From assembly GCA_959347315.1 (NCBI GenBank), contig OY365811.1, positions 40,442,946 through 40,506,945 of the forward strand: DNA of 64,000 nucleotides, written 5' to 3'. Of this stretch, positions 39,278 to 49,511 are shown piece by piece; position 1 is the first letter of the stretch; every line of letters begins with the position of its first letter. Position numbers and translations under genes: made by a program. The notes below the pieces were generated by a model. That model saw nothing but the letters and a program-made list of their open reading frames with translations, had not been told where the DNA came from and did not search any database. This stretch comes from Bimastos eiseni. Its lineage: Eukaryota; Annelida; Clitellata; Crassiclitellata; Lumbricidae.

Positions 39278-40402
39278 ATGACTCCATCCGCCGCGTACCC
39301 TGTCCTCAAAGTCTCAGACCCCGAGCGCATCAGCCAACGTCTCGAGGGAATCGTCTTCGGCGTGGGCCAACCGCTCCTCGACGTCGTCGCCAAGGTCACA
39401 GTCGATTTCCTCGAGTCGTTCAATCTTCCGCAAGAAGATGTCCACGAACTGCAGGACAGCGAGATGGGCATCGTCAGTCTCCTGTTCGAGGTCTTCCCCG
39501 TCGAGTACCTAACGGGCGGATCGACGCAGAACAGCCTCATCATGTCGCAGTGGTTGCTGGCCATCCCGAAGGCGACCACGTTCGCCGGGTGCATCGGCAA
39601 GGACAACATCGGCGACATCCTCACGAAGACTCTGACAGAGGCCGGCATCAACATCATCCTCTGCGTCCACGACACTCACGAGACCGGCCTCTGTGTCGTC
39701 CTCGACAGCAGCCGGGGACGCCGCACGGCCCTGCGAGTCGGCGCCATCAGGCACTCCATCCGGACTGCCTTCGATCAACCCCAGCACCGCGCGATGCTCT
39801 GCAAAGCCCGCTGCTACTACGCCGAAGCCTACACGCTGACCTACGCCCTCGAAGCGGCACTCGAACTGGGTCGCTATGCCGCCGCTAACGATCGCCACTT
39901 CTGCCTCAACCTGTCGGCCACGCACGCTTCCATTGAGCCGACGAAGGGTGTTGCCGAGCTCTTACCCTACGTGGACGTTATCTTCGCCGGGGAAGCGGAC
40001 ACCTTGGCGTACGCGGAGATACTGGGTCTGAGCGGCGAGAAAGGCGGGTTGGACCAGAGCGCCATGTGGCTGTCGGGATGGCGCAAGGAGAACGGCCTCA
40101 AGGGACGCGTGGTTGTCGTTGTGAGACCGGCGAGGGACACAGTCGTTGTGCGGGATGGACAGCTTGCCACGTTCCCGTCTTTGACTCCGGGACCGGGAAA
40201 CGTCGTGGACGACATAGGGTTTGGGGACGCGTTCGCTGGGGCTTTCATGACCATTCTGGTCCTCGGGGGTTCAGTGGACGAGTGCCTGGAGGCCGGGGTG
40301 AGGGCGGCCTCGTTCAGTCTGTTCGAGAAGGGATGTGCACCGCCGAAATCGGTTGCGGTAGGCGCGAGGAAGTTGTCCAGGAGAGAGAGCATTCTCGGAT
40401 GA
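39278..40402 (+). CDS. Adenosine kinase-like PfkB protein, intronless, altered active site
   Basis: The 374-residue frame covers the whole adenosine kinase fold in one exon. Adenosine kinase transfers phosphate from ATP to adenosine to make AMP. Matches to the family are FGVGQPLLD, GGSTQNSLIMSQW, TFAGCIGKDNIG, LNLSATH and YVDVIFAGEAD. Key motifs are changed: the Asn of the first nucleoside-binding stretch (GxGNPLLD) is Gln; NxxE (FGNETE) is GEAD; and DTNGAGD is DDIGFGD, though the catalytic Asp (about 317) stays. I chose the ATG at 39278; the frame runs on upstream to 39053 through a repeat. The coding sequence is clearly GC-richer than its surroundings. A retrocopy or an active but divergent paralogue are both possible. 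Confidence 0.85.
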   Translation: MTPSAAYPVLKVSDPERISQRLEGIVFGVGQPLLDVVAKVTVDFLESFNLPQEDVHELQDSEMGIVSLLFEVFPVEYLTGGSTQNSLIMSQWLLAIPKATTFAGCIGKDNIGDILTKTLTEAGINIILCVHDTHETGLCVVLDSSRGRRTALRVGAIRHSIRTAFDQPQHRAMLCKARCYYAEAYTLTYALEAALELGRYAAANDRHFCLNLSATHASIEPTKGVAELLPYVDVIFAGEADTLAYAEILGLSGEKGGLDQSAMWLSGWRKENGLKGRVVVVVRPARDTVVVRDGQLATFPSLTPGPGNVVDDIGFGDAFAGAFMTILVLGGSVDECLEAGVRAASFSLFEKGCAPPKSVAVGARKLSRRESILG

Positions 40403-41001
40403 AGAGGGAGAATTAATTATTGGCAGAGGATAAATAAAACAATCTGGACACGTCAGGAGCACTAATTGACCCTGAGCCAATTCCCGAAGGCCTAAGAATG
40501 CATTAGCATAGTTGCCCACAGGGAGGATCTAATGTCCCAATATCACAAATCCTTGTTAGAGGAAAGTATAACAGAGTCAAAACGTTAATATTTACGAATA
40601 CAGGCGTAAAAATACACTTATAAGTGTAAGTTTATCCTGTAAGTGTTTTATGTACACTTCTACATTTGCATGTAACTGTATTGCATGCCAGCTTACTCTA
40701 CAAATAATTCGTAGGCCTAATCCTGTTCATGGCTCACACGTTATTAGAATTATTAGCATCGGAACATGTTGTATTTAATTTGTATTCAACACCGAGAAAT
40801 ATAAACGCTCTTAGCACATAATGTGCCTGAACTTTCTAGATTTTAAAATCAGTTTAATCCCAAAGTCATAGACCTAAAACACTCAGCCTTTCAAACTGCT
40901 ATATATGTTCCTTGACGTAGGTACAATATAGAGTCAAAACGTTCTTAAATACAGTCGTTACAATACGCGTAAGTGTAAGTCCATCCTGCACCCTATGTGT
41001 T

Positions 41002-43365
41002 TTATGCACACTTCCATATGACTATTGCCAGATTGCCTCCGAAGAACATGTAGAGCATGTTGCGCAGATGGCAAGTCACTTCGAACCCGTAACCCTCGCC
41101 GACGATCACGTTCCACGGACTCCCAAACTTCTTGTCCATCGTTTCTTTGATGAGCTTCGCCGCAAGCTAAACAGAACAAACACGCCATTTCGTAAACGCA
41201 TTTCACGCTAGAGGTCGTTCAGAAATAAAATCAACCAAAATTCACGGACAGATAGGGTTTAGGCCTACGCCTACCCAGTGTGTAGGCCTACATCCGAGTC
41301 TAAATTTCTTGCGCATTACACCCAATTGCCCTTTGGACAATCCCTCTGATTCGACGCAGCGCTCGTAAGTAAACGGATGCCCTTCCTTTGGCTTTTGGAT
41401 GACGCTTTAGATATTTGGAGATTACGAATACATTTATACGTGCATGATTCCTACATCGGCCGCATCGCCACAACTCTACTGATTTGTAATGAATTTATCG
41501 GGTGGACTCCTTCACCACCGCTGCCCCTTTGAATGGAGTGCGACGACACAATGTAGGCCTATACGGTCCCCTAGTAGGCCCTATACGGACCCTGCTAACT
41601 CGAGATTCAAATTCCTGAACTAGGCCACTATCGATACGCGAACCCGAACCGGCATCCACAGGTCCCGAGGTGCATGGGACACACGCTCGTGTCCCCTGTG
41701 CCAGGCGACTTCGTTGTTCCACAGGCTCGAACATCCAGGGCACCGTCTAGCAGAAAACGTTTGTTGTGCGCCCTCCTCGACGTTTGCACTTCGACCCACT
41801 TATACCGCTCGAAATGATAGCGCACATACGGTCCGTCATTTTCCGTGTAAGGCAGAAACTAGAGCAGTTCCGCCACTTAGGTATTTTACATGTACAGATA
41901 GCAACGGATCTATCGTCCTGTTTGTTCTATCGTAGTAACTAACTTGTTTATTAATTATGTACCAATTGTAATTTACTTATATATGACAAATATTCGAAGA
42001 CTCGAAGTGCACGAATACCTCGTTGTTGCCGGAGAATTTCTCGCAAGCAGTGACGACCAGCTCGACCGTTTCCGTACGCATTTCCTCGCTCATGTCGGAA
42101 GTCTGTTAAAACAATACACTACCAATAATAGGGGCCTACATGTAGGCCCAGTGTAAATAAACAACTTATTCAATTACCATTCTGACCTGCATAACCAGTT
42201 AATTTGCAGAAACTATCAGAAACGCTTGTTTGAAATTGTTTCACGATCATCATCATCATCATCATCCGCTAAAGCCCTTGGACTCTTCCAGCGATGCAGT
42301 CCTTGCAGGTATACGCCTTCAGAACTCATTAGTAGTTTAGTTCAGTTTAGCGATCGACACTGTGCGATAACAACGATCTGCAAATTAACTGGTTAAGAGT
42401 CACCAGTGATGTCGCCTCTTTTATTCAGGCTTGGGACTGGCATTGGCATGCGAGCAGCGGAGGAGTTCTTAGAATTCATAACTTCAGGCCGCACTTATTG
42501 ATCTCGCTGCTCATGTCGTAGGTCTATAAACAGTTAATTATCCAAGATTTTCAGATGTTTCCTACTACAATCGAAAGATACAGTACTGGGTCCTGGTTGA
42601 GGACCAGAGACTATGTCTCTGAAGAGTCTATGGCTCAGAAGAGTCTGAGCATCCATGCCAGCTGTCGACGGGATCCGTTATAGTTGGTTCCACGCTTGTG
42701 CGTGGGCACATCACTGGTGACTCTTTTCAGCTTACCGCAGTGTGCATAGATTTGCTAACAGGCGTATTTTACTCGTTCAATGTGACACATTATTACATCA
42801 TGAAGGTCAGCGCAGAGAGCGCCTCGGAGTAGATATCTTGAAGAGGCGCTATATAAATGCTTGATGACATTACATTACATCAGATTATAACATTGAATAT
42901 CATTGTCTTCTGTCGAGAGTGTATACATAGGTTTACAGCAGGAACCTCTTCCTCAGGGTCCGACTTGTCAATAAGAATCATAGGGCCGCTGACGAGAATT
43001 TATGGGAATCTGAAGCATTCCGGTCGATAGGACCCGATATCAACGCCGTTGTGGAAGAAGCTGGGACCCTCCGTCTGTCCCCCGGCCAAGTGCCGTTCCG
43101 TGTATCGAGCCAGCCAGGTCGTCGACTTCGCGCTTTCAGCAAGTGACGTACGTGGGAGGATGGGGGCATTGGGGCCTGTCGGTTCTGCGTTCCCGTAGGG
43201 CGTAGGCCTCTTGCTGTGATTCGTATTCACATACTTACATGCATATATACATACATATATACATAGCTTACATACAATGCGCATACATACACTCACTTGT
43301 CTTACCTTAATTAGTGGATAAGTGTGTTTCTTGACCTCCGTTTCCTTTGAGAACTCGTCAGCCAT
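41002..43365 (-). CDS. DNAL4: Dynein axonemal light chain 4
   Basis: Exons on the minus strand are 43365-43306 (starting MADEFSKETEVKKHTYPLIK), 42102-42019 (TSDMSEEMRTETVELVV...) and 41166-41002 (LAAKLIKETMDKKFG... to FFGGNLAIVIWKCA and stop). All junctions are in phase 0 and give 102 residues, against 105 in human DNAL4. Conserved parts include DMxEEM, ACEKFSxNNE, AAKxIKETMDKKFG, VIxGEGYGFEVT and WKC. It belongs to the LC8-like light chain family and acts in dynein motor complexes of cilia and flagella. The first intron holds two inverted-repeat elements. The gene is divergent from POLD2 and convergent with the ADK-like gene. The product is complete and looks functional. Confidence 0.93.
42192..42395. 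mobile_element. Small inverted-repeat element (MITE-like)
   Basis: TAACCAGTTAATTTGCAG at 42192-42209 is exactly inverted at 42378-42395. The 204-bp unit has no coding capacity and abuts the next element. Confidence 0.6.
42395..42725. mobile_element. Inverted-repeat element (MITE-like), about 331 bp
   Basis: The 18-bp end AAGAGTCACCAGTGATGT (42395-42412) is exactly inverted at 42708-42725. A homologous right-end fragment lies at 22022-22085. The target duplication is unclear (TT at most). It lies in DNAL4 intron 1. Confidence 0.7.
42815..42870 (+). mobile_element. LINE 3' tail
   Basis: GAGCGCCTCGGAGTAG, then CTTGAAGAGGCGCTATATAA and an ATTACATTACAT tail. Confidence 0.65.
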
Positions 43366-44051
43366 TACTTATGTTTTATACGTGTAATATTATGGAGAAG
43401 ATCGAGGCAAAGTTAATTATAATTACTTCGATTAATAATCCTTTGAAAACCACTTCAACGTTACGCTAAATAAACTAATAAACTAACATCTAGATAACAC
43501 GGTAAACACGAAAGTATGCACCGAGGAAAGCAGATGTCAATATTACGATTGAAATGGCGTTTGCAAGAACGACTACGATTGGTCAGTGCAATAAACTATG
43601 ATGTCATAGAATGCAAGGTTATTAGAAAGTATTGCGAAAGTTATATGCATGCGAGATTAGTAATACAAGACGTTACGTTATAATTAGTCTTATTTTTACG
43701 CTAATGGTCGTTTTATTTCAACCATCGACGTATCTTGCCCAATATACGCCAATGACTTCAACAGCCTTCATTAGGTGGCAAGTATTTACACATTTCTATA
43801 GTGCCTCTCAGTAGGCCTACAACCTAACCTCCAAGTATGAAAAGCCTGGCGGGTAAAGAAAAGTGACAAGAATACAGACAGAAACAGAAGTATCGCCAGT
43901 TTATATTAAGTAGCGTGTCGTAGTGAATATCATTGCGAAACAAGGGGACAACAGATGAATATACGGATTAGGCATATAAGGTAGTTAATTGGAGTCCGAG
44001 GTACCAAGAACCTAGAGGAAATATTCATGTCGGAGTAAAGATGGCAACAAG
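43366..44051. promoter_or_regulatory. Divergent promoter region of DNAL4 and POLD2 (inferred)
   Basis: Only about 690 bp separate the DNAL4 ATG from the putative first POLD2 exon, and the two genes read away from each other. No TATA box is evident. Position alone supports this call. Confidence 0.35.
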
Positions 44052-44122
44052 ATGCAGTCGAGGGTAGATGACGGATACGATCACAAGGATAGCGTGGAAC
44101 CTGACCCAATAGCGCTTTGCAA
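44052..44122 (+). CDS. Possible upstream coding exon of POLD2
   Basis: ATG opens MQSRVDDGYDHKDSVEPD and the frame reaches a good donor (CAA/GTAAGG). It ends with two spare bases, whereas the next POLD2 exon begins in phase 0, so a small exon would be missing or this exon is not part of POLD2. Confidence 0.3.
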
Positions 44123-44299
44123 GTAAGGAAAAGAATTCAATGTTATGCTCTTGTCTTTCCTTTCCCAGTGTTTAGCTTAACAACATATTGTGAACAATAA
44201 TTGTGAATTTGTAAATGTGAAACACATTTCATCACAACTTTTTTCTTGGGATGTTTCTAGGTACAAGTAGGCACATTGACACTCCCATCCCATTCACAT

Positions 44300-44358
44300 C
44301 CACTCTCCATTTTCAAACTGCCCAAGATCTTCTTGGGATGTTTGAAAATGGAGAGTGG
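44300..44358. repeat. Near-perfect 59-bp hairpin
   Basis: Arms 44300-44318 and 44340-44358 are exact 19-bp inverted repeats (CCACTCTCCATTTTCAAAC). Inside them CCCAAGA and TCTTGGG pair around a 3-base loop. The only mismatch is TG against AT. It has the size of a microRNA precursor hairpin, but it could be a foldback element; TTCTTGGGATGTTT also occurs at about 44245. Confidence 0.8.
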
Positions 44359-45315
44359 AAACACTGACTGTCATTTTACATAATAAATTATTTCAGATTT
44401 TTGTGTTGTTTACATTGTGTCCCAGGAATCTACTGGGAAAAAGTGAGTTTCGTTCGTGGATAATTAAATAATATGCAATTATCTTATCTAAATCAACGAA
44501 GCCGAAGGAAACGAGTAAAAGAGTTTAGCGGATTAATATTCTCACACAATTCTAGAACTTTGTTTGAATTGTTTTTATCGTTTTGGTTTGGTTTCACTTT
44601 CTACTTTTTTATAGCGTTAGCAGTCACTTAATATTTTCGTTCTTATTAAGTTTTCTCCACTAAATGTAAGCTCGTTAAATTCCTATAAATAGGACTGAAT
44701 TGATTAGAAATGTACTAGACCTCCCAGATTTTGACTTGGCAACGGAACGAACAGAGACGCCTACCTATTGCGAATTTGATATTTTATAGGGCCAGTTTTA
44801 GCTTGTTTCCGGACATCACTCTTGCGGACGATTAGAAATTTTGAAGATTTGCATCACACTACATTCTGTGTTTTGTACATTTTAAGTACATCACATAAGT
44901 GTCACAGACATAATTATGACACACGATTTGGTGCGTTTTGCGTAAGTTTCAAAACGAACGGAGTCACAAGCAACAGTATGCATATGCATGGAGAGAAGCC
45001 AAGATTAAGGCATGATGGGTTCTATTTCAAGTGCATAAACACTGCAGAGCCTCTGCATTTGTTTCTGTAACACCGTATACCAGTGAATAACATAGGTTTG
45101 ATGCGTCAGAGGAGTGTTTCCTGTGTAGACTGGTTGCATATGAATACATGCTGGCTAGGATAGAATTTCCTGTGCCATCAGTTTCAAGTATTGAAGCCAC
45201 AAGCCTGGTTTATTTATTAAAAGCAGTGATGTACCTTTTGTGCAAACTATGATTAACACTAGCTTAAATAAATCTCTAGTGTTTTATTTCTCAGGACCGA
45301 GGCAGCGACGAGACC

Positions 45316-46668
45316 ATGATGCTCGAGTCGGTTACATTTGCTCGCAGCAGTCACGACTATGTCGACCTGAGCAGCAGATTCCAACTGAAACAGACAGACT
45401 TCAGTCGACAGTTTGCTCACACCTACGCATCAAGGCTCTGGTCACTGGCTCCCTCTGTTGAGAAGAATGCTCGAGCGACATGGGGAAATGACGTCGTCGT
45501 TCGAAAACTCTCTGAACTCCGGCCGGGAGAAGAATGCGTGATCATCGGAACGATTTTTAAGAATATGAAACTCAAACCCAATGTTCTGCTTGAGATTGGC
45601 AAGAGTTACCACATCCTTGCTCCACCGCCTAAGCAGCGATACACACACGATTCAGATGAGGTGGTCCTGGAAGATGAATCCCAACGCATCCTTCTAGTCG
45701 GAAATGTCGACATCCAATCGACCGTCACTGGTTGCATCGCTGCTGCGTTTGGAAGCATAAACGATTACGACATGGGGAAATTCCTCGTTCGCGGTATCGT
45801 CTATCGGACTTTCCCAGATCAGGTTCCACGGCCAATTCCCACGGCGGACAAATACCTGGTGATCGCGTCCGGTCTTGAAGTGGGCGGTCGAGCGGACGGT
45901 ATGTTCCACCTTCAGCTTTTAGTCGACCTGTTGACTGGTCAGATTGGACTGGAGGAGTCGCAGGAGTGGATCGCGCAGATTGTTCGTGTCATTCTCGCAG
46001 GGAATTCGCTCTGCGATTCGCCAGCAATAGAGAAGGATCGAAAGACACAGGGGAAATACCCTGCCAAGAAGTCAAAGGTTGTTCTGAAGTGTGGTATTTC
46101 CGCCTTGGATGACATTCTGACACAGCTGGCTGCCGGGGTGGATGTCGACATCATGCCCGGGGCGTCCGACCCAACAAACTTCATTCTGCCCCAGCAACCT
46201 TTGCATCCGTGTCTCTTCCCGAAGGCGACTAGATACGAGACGTTACACTGTGTCACAAACCCTTACAACTTCTCCATAGACGGTGTTGAGGTACTTGGTT
46301 CATCCGGTCAACCAGTGCAGGATTTCTGCAGGTTCAGCAACTTTGAGGATGAGCTCAATGCTCTTGAGCACACTCTTGTTGTGGGACACATGGCGCCGAC
46401 CGCTCCGGACACTCTCGGTTCTTATCCGTATCCGGACTCAGATCCGTTCATCGTTGAAAGATGTCCGCACATCTACTTCAGTGGAAACGCGCCCTGCCTC
46501 TCAAAGAAGATCCTGAGAGGCGAGAAAAACCAGACGACCCTACTAATAAACGTTCCAGGTTTTAGTAGGTCGTTCACCTGTGCTGCCATCAACCTTCGAA
46601 CTCTGGATGTCCGACCAATCAAAGTGGCTGTATCGGACATCTCAGGCAAAGAAATAGATGCAAAATGA
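45316..46668 (+). CDS. POLD2: DNA polymerase delta subunit 2 (p50), single coding exon
   Basis: The 450-residue frame covers nearly the full human protein (about 469 residues). It starts in VTFARSSHDYVDLSSRF, then FSRQFAHTYASRLW, an OB-fold region with ECVIIGTIFKNM and YTHDSDEVVLEDE, and the inactive phosphoesterase-like domain with VIASGLEVGG, VSRVILAGN-like VRVILAGNSL, LPQQPLHPCLFPKA, TNPYNFSIDGV and APDTLGSYPY. It ends in CPHIYFSGN and LLINVPGFSR. The protein is the B subunit that holds the catalytic and accessory chains together in replicative polymerase delta. The frame is open from an AG acceptor at about 45294, so a 5' intron is likely and the true ATG may be upstream. The lack of internal introns is notable; the human gene is split into many exons. 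Confidence 0.93.
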   Translation: MMLESVTFARSSHDYVDLSSRFQLKQTDFSRQFAHTYASRLWSLAPSVEKNARATWGNDVVVRKLSELRPGEECVIIGTIFKNMKLKPNVLLEIGKSYHILAPPPKQRYTHDSDEVVLEDESQRILLVGNVDIQSTVTGCIAAAFGSINDYDMGKFLVRGIVYRTFPDQVPRPIPTADKYLVIASGLEVGGRADGMFHLQLLVDLLTGQIGLEESQEWIAQIVRVILAGNSLCDSPAIEKDRKTQGKYPAKKSKVVLKCGISALDDILTQLAAGVDVDIMPGASDPTNFILPQQPLHPCLFPKATRYETLHCVTNPYNFSIDGVEVLGSSGQPVQDFCRFSNFEDELNALEHTLVVGHMAPTAPDTLGSYPYPDSDPFIVERCPHIYFSGNAPCLSKKILRGEKNQTTLLINVPGFSRSFTCAAINLRTLDVRPIKVAVSDISGKEIDAK

Positions 46669-46714
46669 GTACCTGATGTAGTGTAATGTAATTGAACATC
46701 TATGTTTAGACTCT

Positions 46715-47095
46715 TCAAGATGTCTACTCAGGGACGCTCTCTGCTAGCGTTTATGACGTTAAATGTAGACATGGCATGATTCCGTTTGGTCAGAGTACAA
46801 CATGACTCAATTATTAAGCTCATTCTGCTATTTATAGCTGGTCGTCGATCTCTTCACTCAGCCTCTAGAGGTGAATTTGTGGTTCCACATGCTCATACTG
46901 CCACCAGGCAAAATATAGCTTTCACAGTTGTGGGCCCTAATGTTTAAAACAACATCTCATCCGACCTGCGTCTCTCCCGTGCAACCTGTCTGGCTCATTC
47001 TATAAACTTCTTAAGACTTTCCTTTTCGACCTTGCCTGGGTTCGGAGCGCCTCTGAGTAGTTATCTTGGAAAGGCGCTATATAAATGGCATTGAT
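46715..47095 (+). mobile_element. LINE 3' end
   Basis: The broken translation gives GRRSLHSASRGEFVVPHAHT, followed by TTGCCTGGGTTCGGAGCGCC and CTTGGAAAGGCGCTATATAA. Confidence 0.65.
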
Positions 47096-47324
47096 TATAA
47101 ACAGTTCGTGATTATCATAATTTATATCGAGTTGTTTAGTGTATATGCATTTTCATCCATGATGATTTTCAGTAGGTAAGAATCAAGGTTATGCTTTCCT
47201 CATATCTATAATCCGGTTCAAACCAGTTTACATTTGTTGTATTTCCCCATTCATTTTGCCCCTTCCCATAAGTATTTCCTCTGTTTTGTATGTCATTACT
47301 ACTGTTTGTAACAACATGTTAGCT

Positions 47325-47480
47325 AAGTGGTTTGAGCGTTTGGCTTGTTACTTTGAGAGCATGGTGGGTTTGACCCTCAACTGCGTTGAATACTGTTGAG
47401 ATCTCAAGCTAGTCTTTCATTTGCAACAGCTCTAGCTTTCAGGTTGAGCTTTGCAGACCTTGCAAATGCAATAAAATAAT
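47325..47480 (+). mobile_element. SINE family B copy (diverged)
   Basis: AGCTAAGTGGTTTGAGCG, then a B-box-like GGTTTGACCCTC, CTCAAGCTAGTC and an AATAAAATAAT-type tail. Confidence 0.5.
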
Positions 47481-47779
47481 ATTAAATAATGACGGTGCTT
47501 GTAATTACTTTCATAGTTGTAATAATAATTTTTTTAATAAATGTGGGTATTTAATTAATTTAATAATTAAAATATAGTTTTCATGATAGTGGTATAATTA
47601 TGTATACTTGAATTTGATTGTTTGTTCAACACTGATTTTTAGTCATCATTATAAATTGCCAGAATTCAGACCAATTTATTGTTGCATTTAGTGTGTAATA
47701 GTCTTGACGTGTATGAAACTACGTGTTAGTATGCAGGACCCAGGCTGTACATTTTGGTTCCGCTTGTGCCAATCTAGCG

Positions 47780-47865
47780 AATGTGATGTAAATCTTCGGA
47801 AATTTCTCAGCGCCCACAAAAGCCAGGTCAGACCGTCAGAGAGACCAGCTGATTCACCGGAGCGA
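47780..47865. repeat. Dispersed repeat copy
   Basis: GTAAATCTTCGGAAATTTCTC, GCGCCCACAAAAGCC and GAGAGACCAGCTGATTCACC match the copies at 1840 and 38985. Confidence 0.6.
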
Positions 47866-48246
47866 ATAATGAACTAAACCTACATCGCCGAATAACATTA
47901 ATTTTTATTGAACACATAATTATTGTGTAAAAGATTTACTAAAGGGCATTAAAATCCGCCAAAGAATTAATTTTAAATTAGTTTATGACAGTTTTTCACG
48001 GCTACTATATACGCTACATTGCATCAAGAAAGGTATTAGATCTTAATTTGTTGAAATTTCACCGTTTTTAGCGTTGGCCTACACACACCTAAACATTGCG
48101 ATCGAGAAGTTCTCATTCATATCATATCCCTATTGTTTTTTAAACTTATTACCAGGCTTGACAAAACTAATTTTTTTCAAGACAAGTTTTAATATCTTAT
48201 GGGTTTACTTTTAACGCCTTAATAACGACAACTCCAGTGAGCAAAA

Positions 48247-48781
48247 ATGCCGCGTGGTGTAAACGCCACAAATCAAAATGCCAATACAATGAATGAACTT
48301 TTGACTGCAATGTATAAAACCTTAAAAACCTTGAATTTTGACCTAGGAGGCCTTTATTCAAATTGTGCAGCCCTGCTTGTCTCTTCAATGATCAATACAA
48401 ACGGGGACAATGATCTTCATTTGAAGCTGACTTTGTTGTCATACTATTACTTGGCAATTAGAAGATTTCTAAAACCGTCATTTTATGAATGGTTTTAACT
48501 TCAACTGTGAGACTTCATTCGAAAATTCTCAGTATTACGGCTCGTCAAAATATTCTCAAAAATCGTTTTTGAAAATGCAGCTGACTTACTTGTTTGCGAT
48601 TATTTCTGCGCAACAGAGGAGCGTTGTCAAGTTGGGATTCGGTGTCTGTCCCACTGCCCTTGCGTGTGTGATTTGGACAGTCGGAGACACAAAATGTTGT
48701 CCAGATGTGCTTTTCGCGCTGGTTTGTGATCAAATTCTGGATATTTTTAAGAGGCAGAAGGTTTTGCCTAATGTGTGCTAG
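48247..48781 (+). CDS. Unknown ORF pair, possibly one frameshifted gene
   Basis: A frame from 48247 (MPRGVNATNQNANTMNELL) stops at 48498. A second frame, open from about 48473, runs on to 48781 (FNFNCETSFENSQYYG... IFKRQKVLPNVC). One indel in the 48473-48498 overlap would make a single protein of about 175 residues. Codon use looks protein-like, but I recognise no domain. It could be a pseudogene, an exon pair of an unknown gene, or chance. Confidence 0.3.
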
Positions 48782-49257
48782 AATTTTGTGCTGTGTGATG
48801 TAACTTTGATTTGCTGGTGTTGAAAGTATAGACGAATCGTGAGAGGATGTTGACCTTCAGTAGCGTTAGGTCGATCTAAATGAAGGAAATAATTGAGTGG
48901 TTTTGCAAGCATCATCTTTTAAAGATTTTTAAATTGGTTTAAGTAGTTGTGTTTAACTGTTGAATTGTGGACCAATTTTGAAATATGTATAATTGTGGGT
49001 GAGCACATAGCGAAACGCTTACGACAGCCGAATGTTGCCGAAACGCCGGGTGTGACTGCAGTTTCTTGAGAGTTGCGCTCCTGGAGTGGAAGATTGCGCC
49101 ACGCAATGCTTGCAGAAGTTACCACTGCGATGGAAATGCTCATATCAATCATCCACCAATCATTCACCATGTCGCACAAATAATATGTGAGCATGAATAA
49201 ATTGTATAGGAGCTATAGCTGTCTCTGCAAGGTAGGTCATGTCTACATTGTGAGCAC

Positions 49258-49430
49258 AGTGGCCGACTGCCTTGTAACATATTGAGCATGGCTTCGAGCA
49301 TCCTCCCAAGACTGTTAAGTACTGTGCAGAGACCTTGAGCAAGTCATTTGCCCACACAGTTGATCAATGCCTTTGATGGGTGCCTGGTCAATGTTCATAT
49401 GGAAGTGATGTTTAATCAATAATTATTATT
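49258..49430 (+). mobile_element. SINE family B copy (diverged)
   Basis: CAGTGGCCGACTGCCTTGTA, AGAGACCTTGAGCAAGTC and a TAATAATAACAATAAT tail. Confidence 0.5.
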
Positions 49431-49511
49431 AATAATAACAATAATGAAAATAGTGTTACATAAATCGAGTTAATACTGACTCATAACTTACGTTGACTTT
49501 TTGTCTGACAG

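Larger units (their letters stand above)
46669..49511. other. Intergenic, repeats and one unknown ORF pair
   Basis: It holds a LINE tail, SINE B fragments (47325 and 49258), a dispersed repeat copy (47780) and the frameshifted ORF pair at 48247-48781. The first exon of ATP5PB should lie in the right part, but I could not place it. Confidence 0.45.
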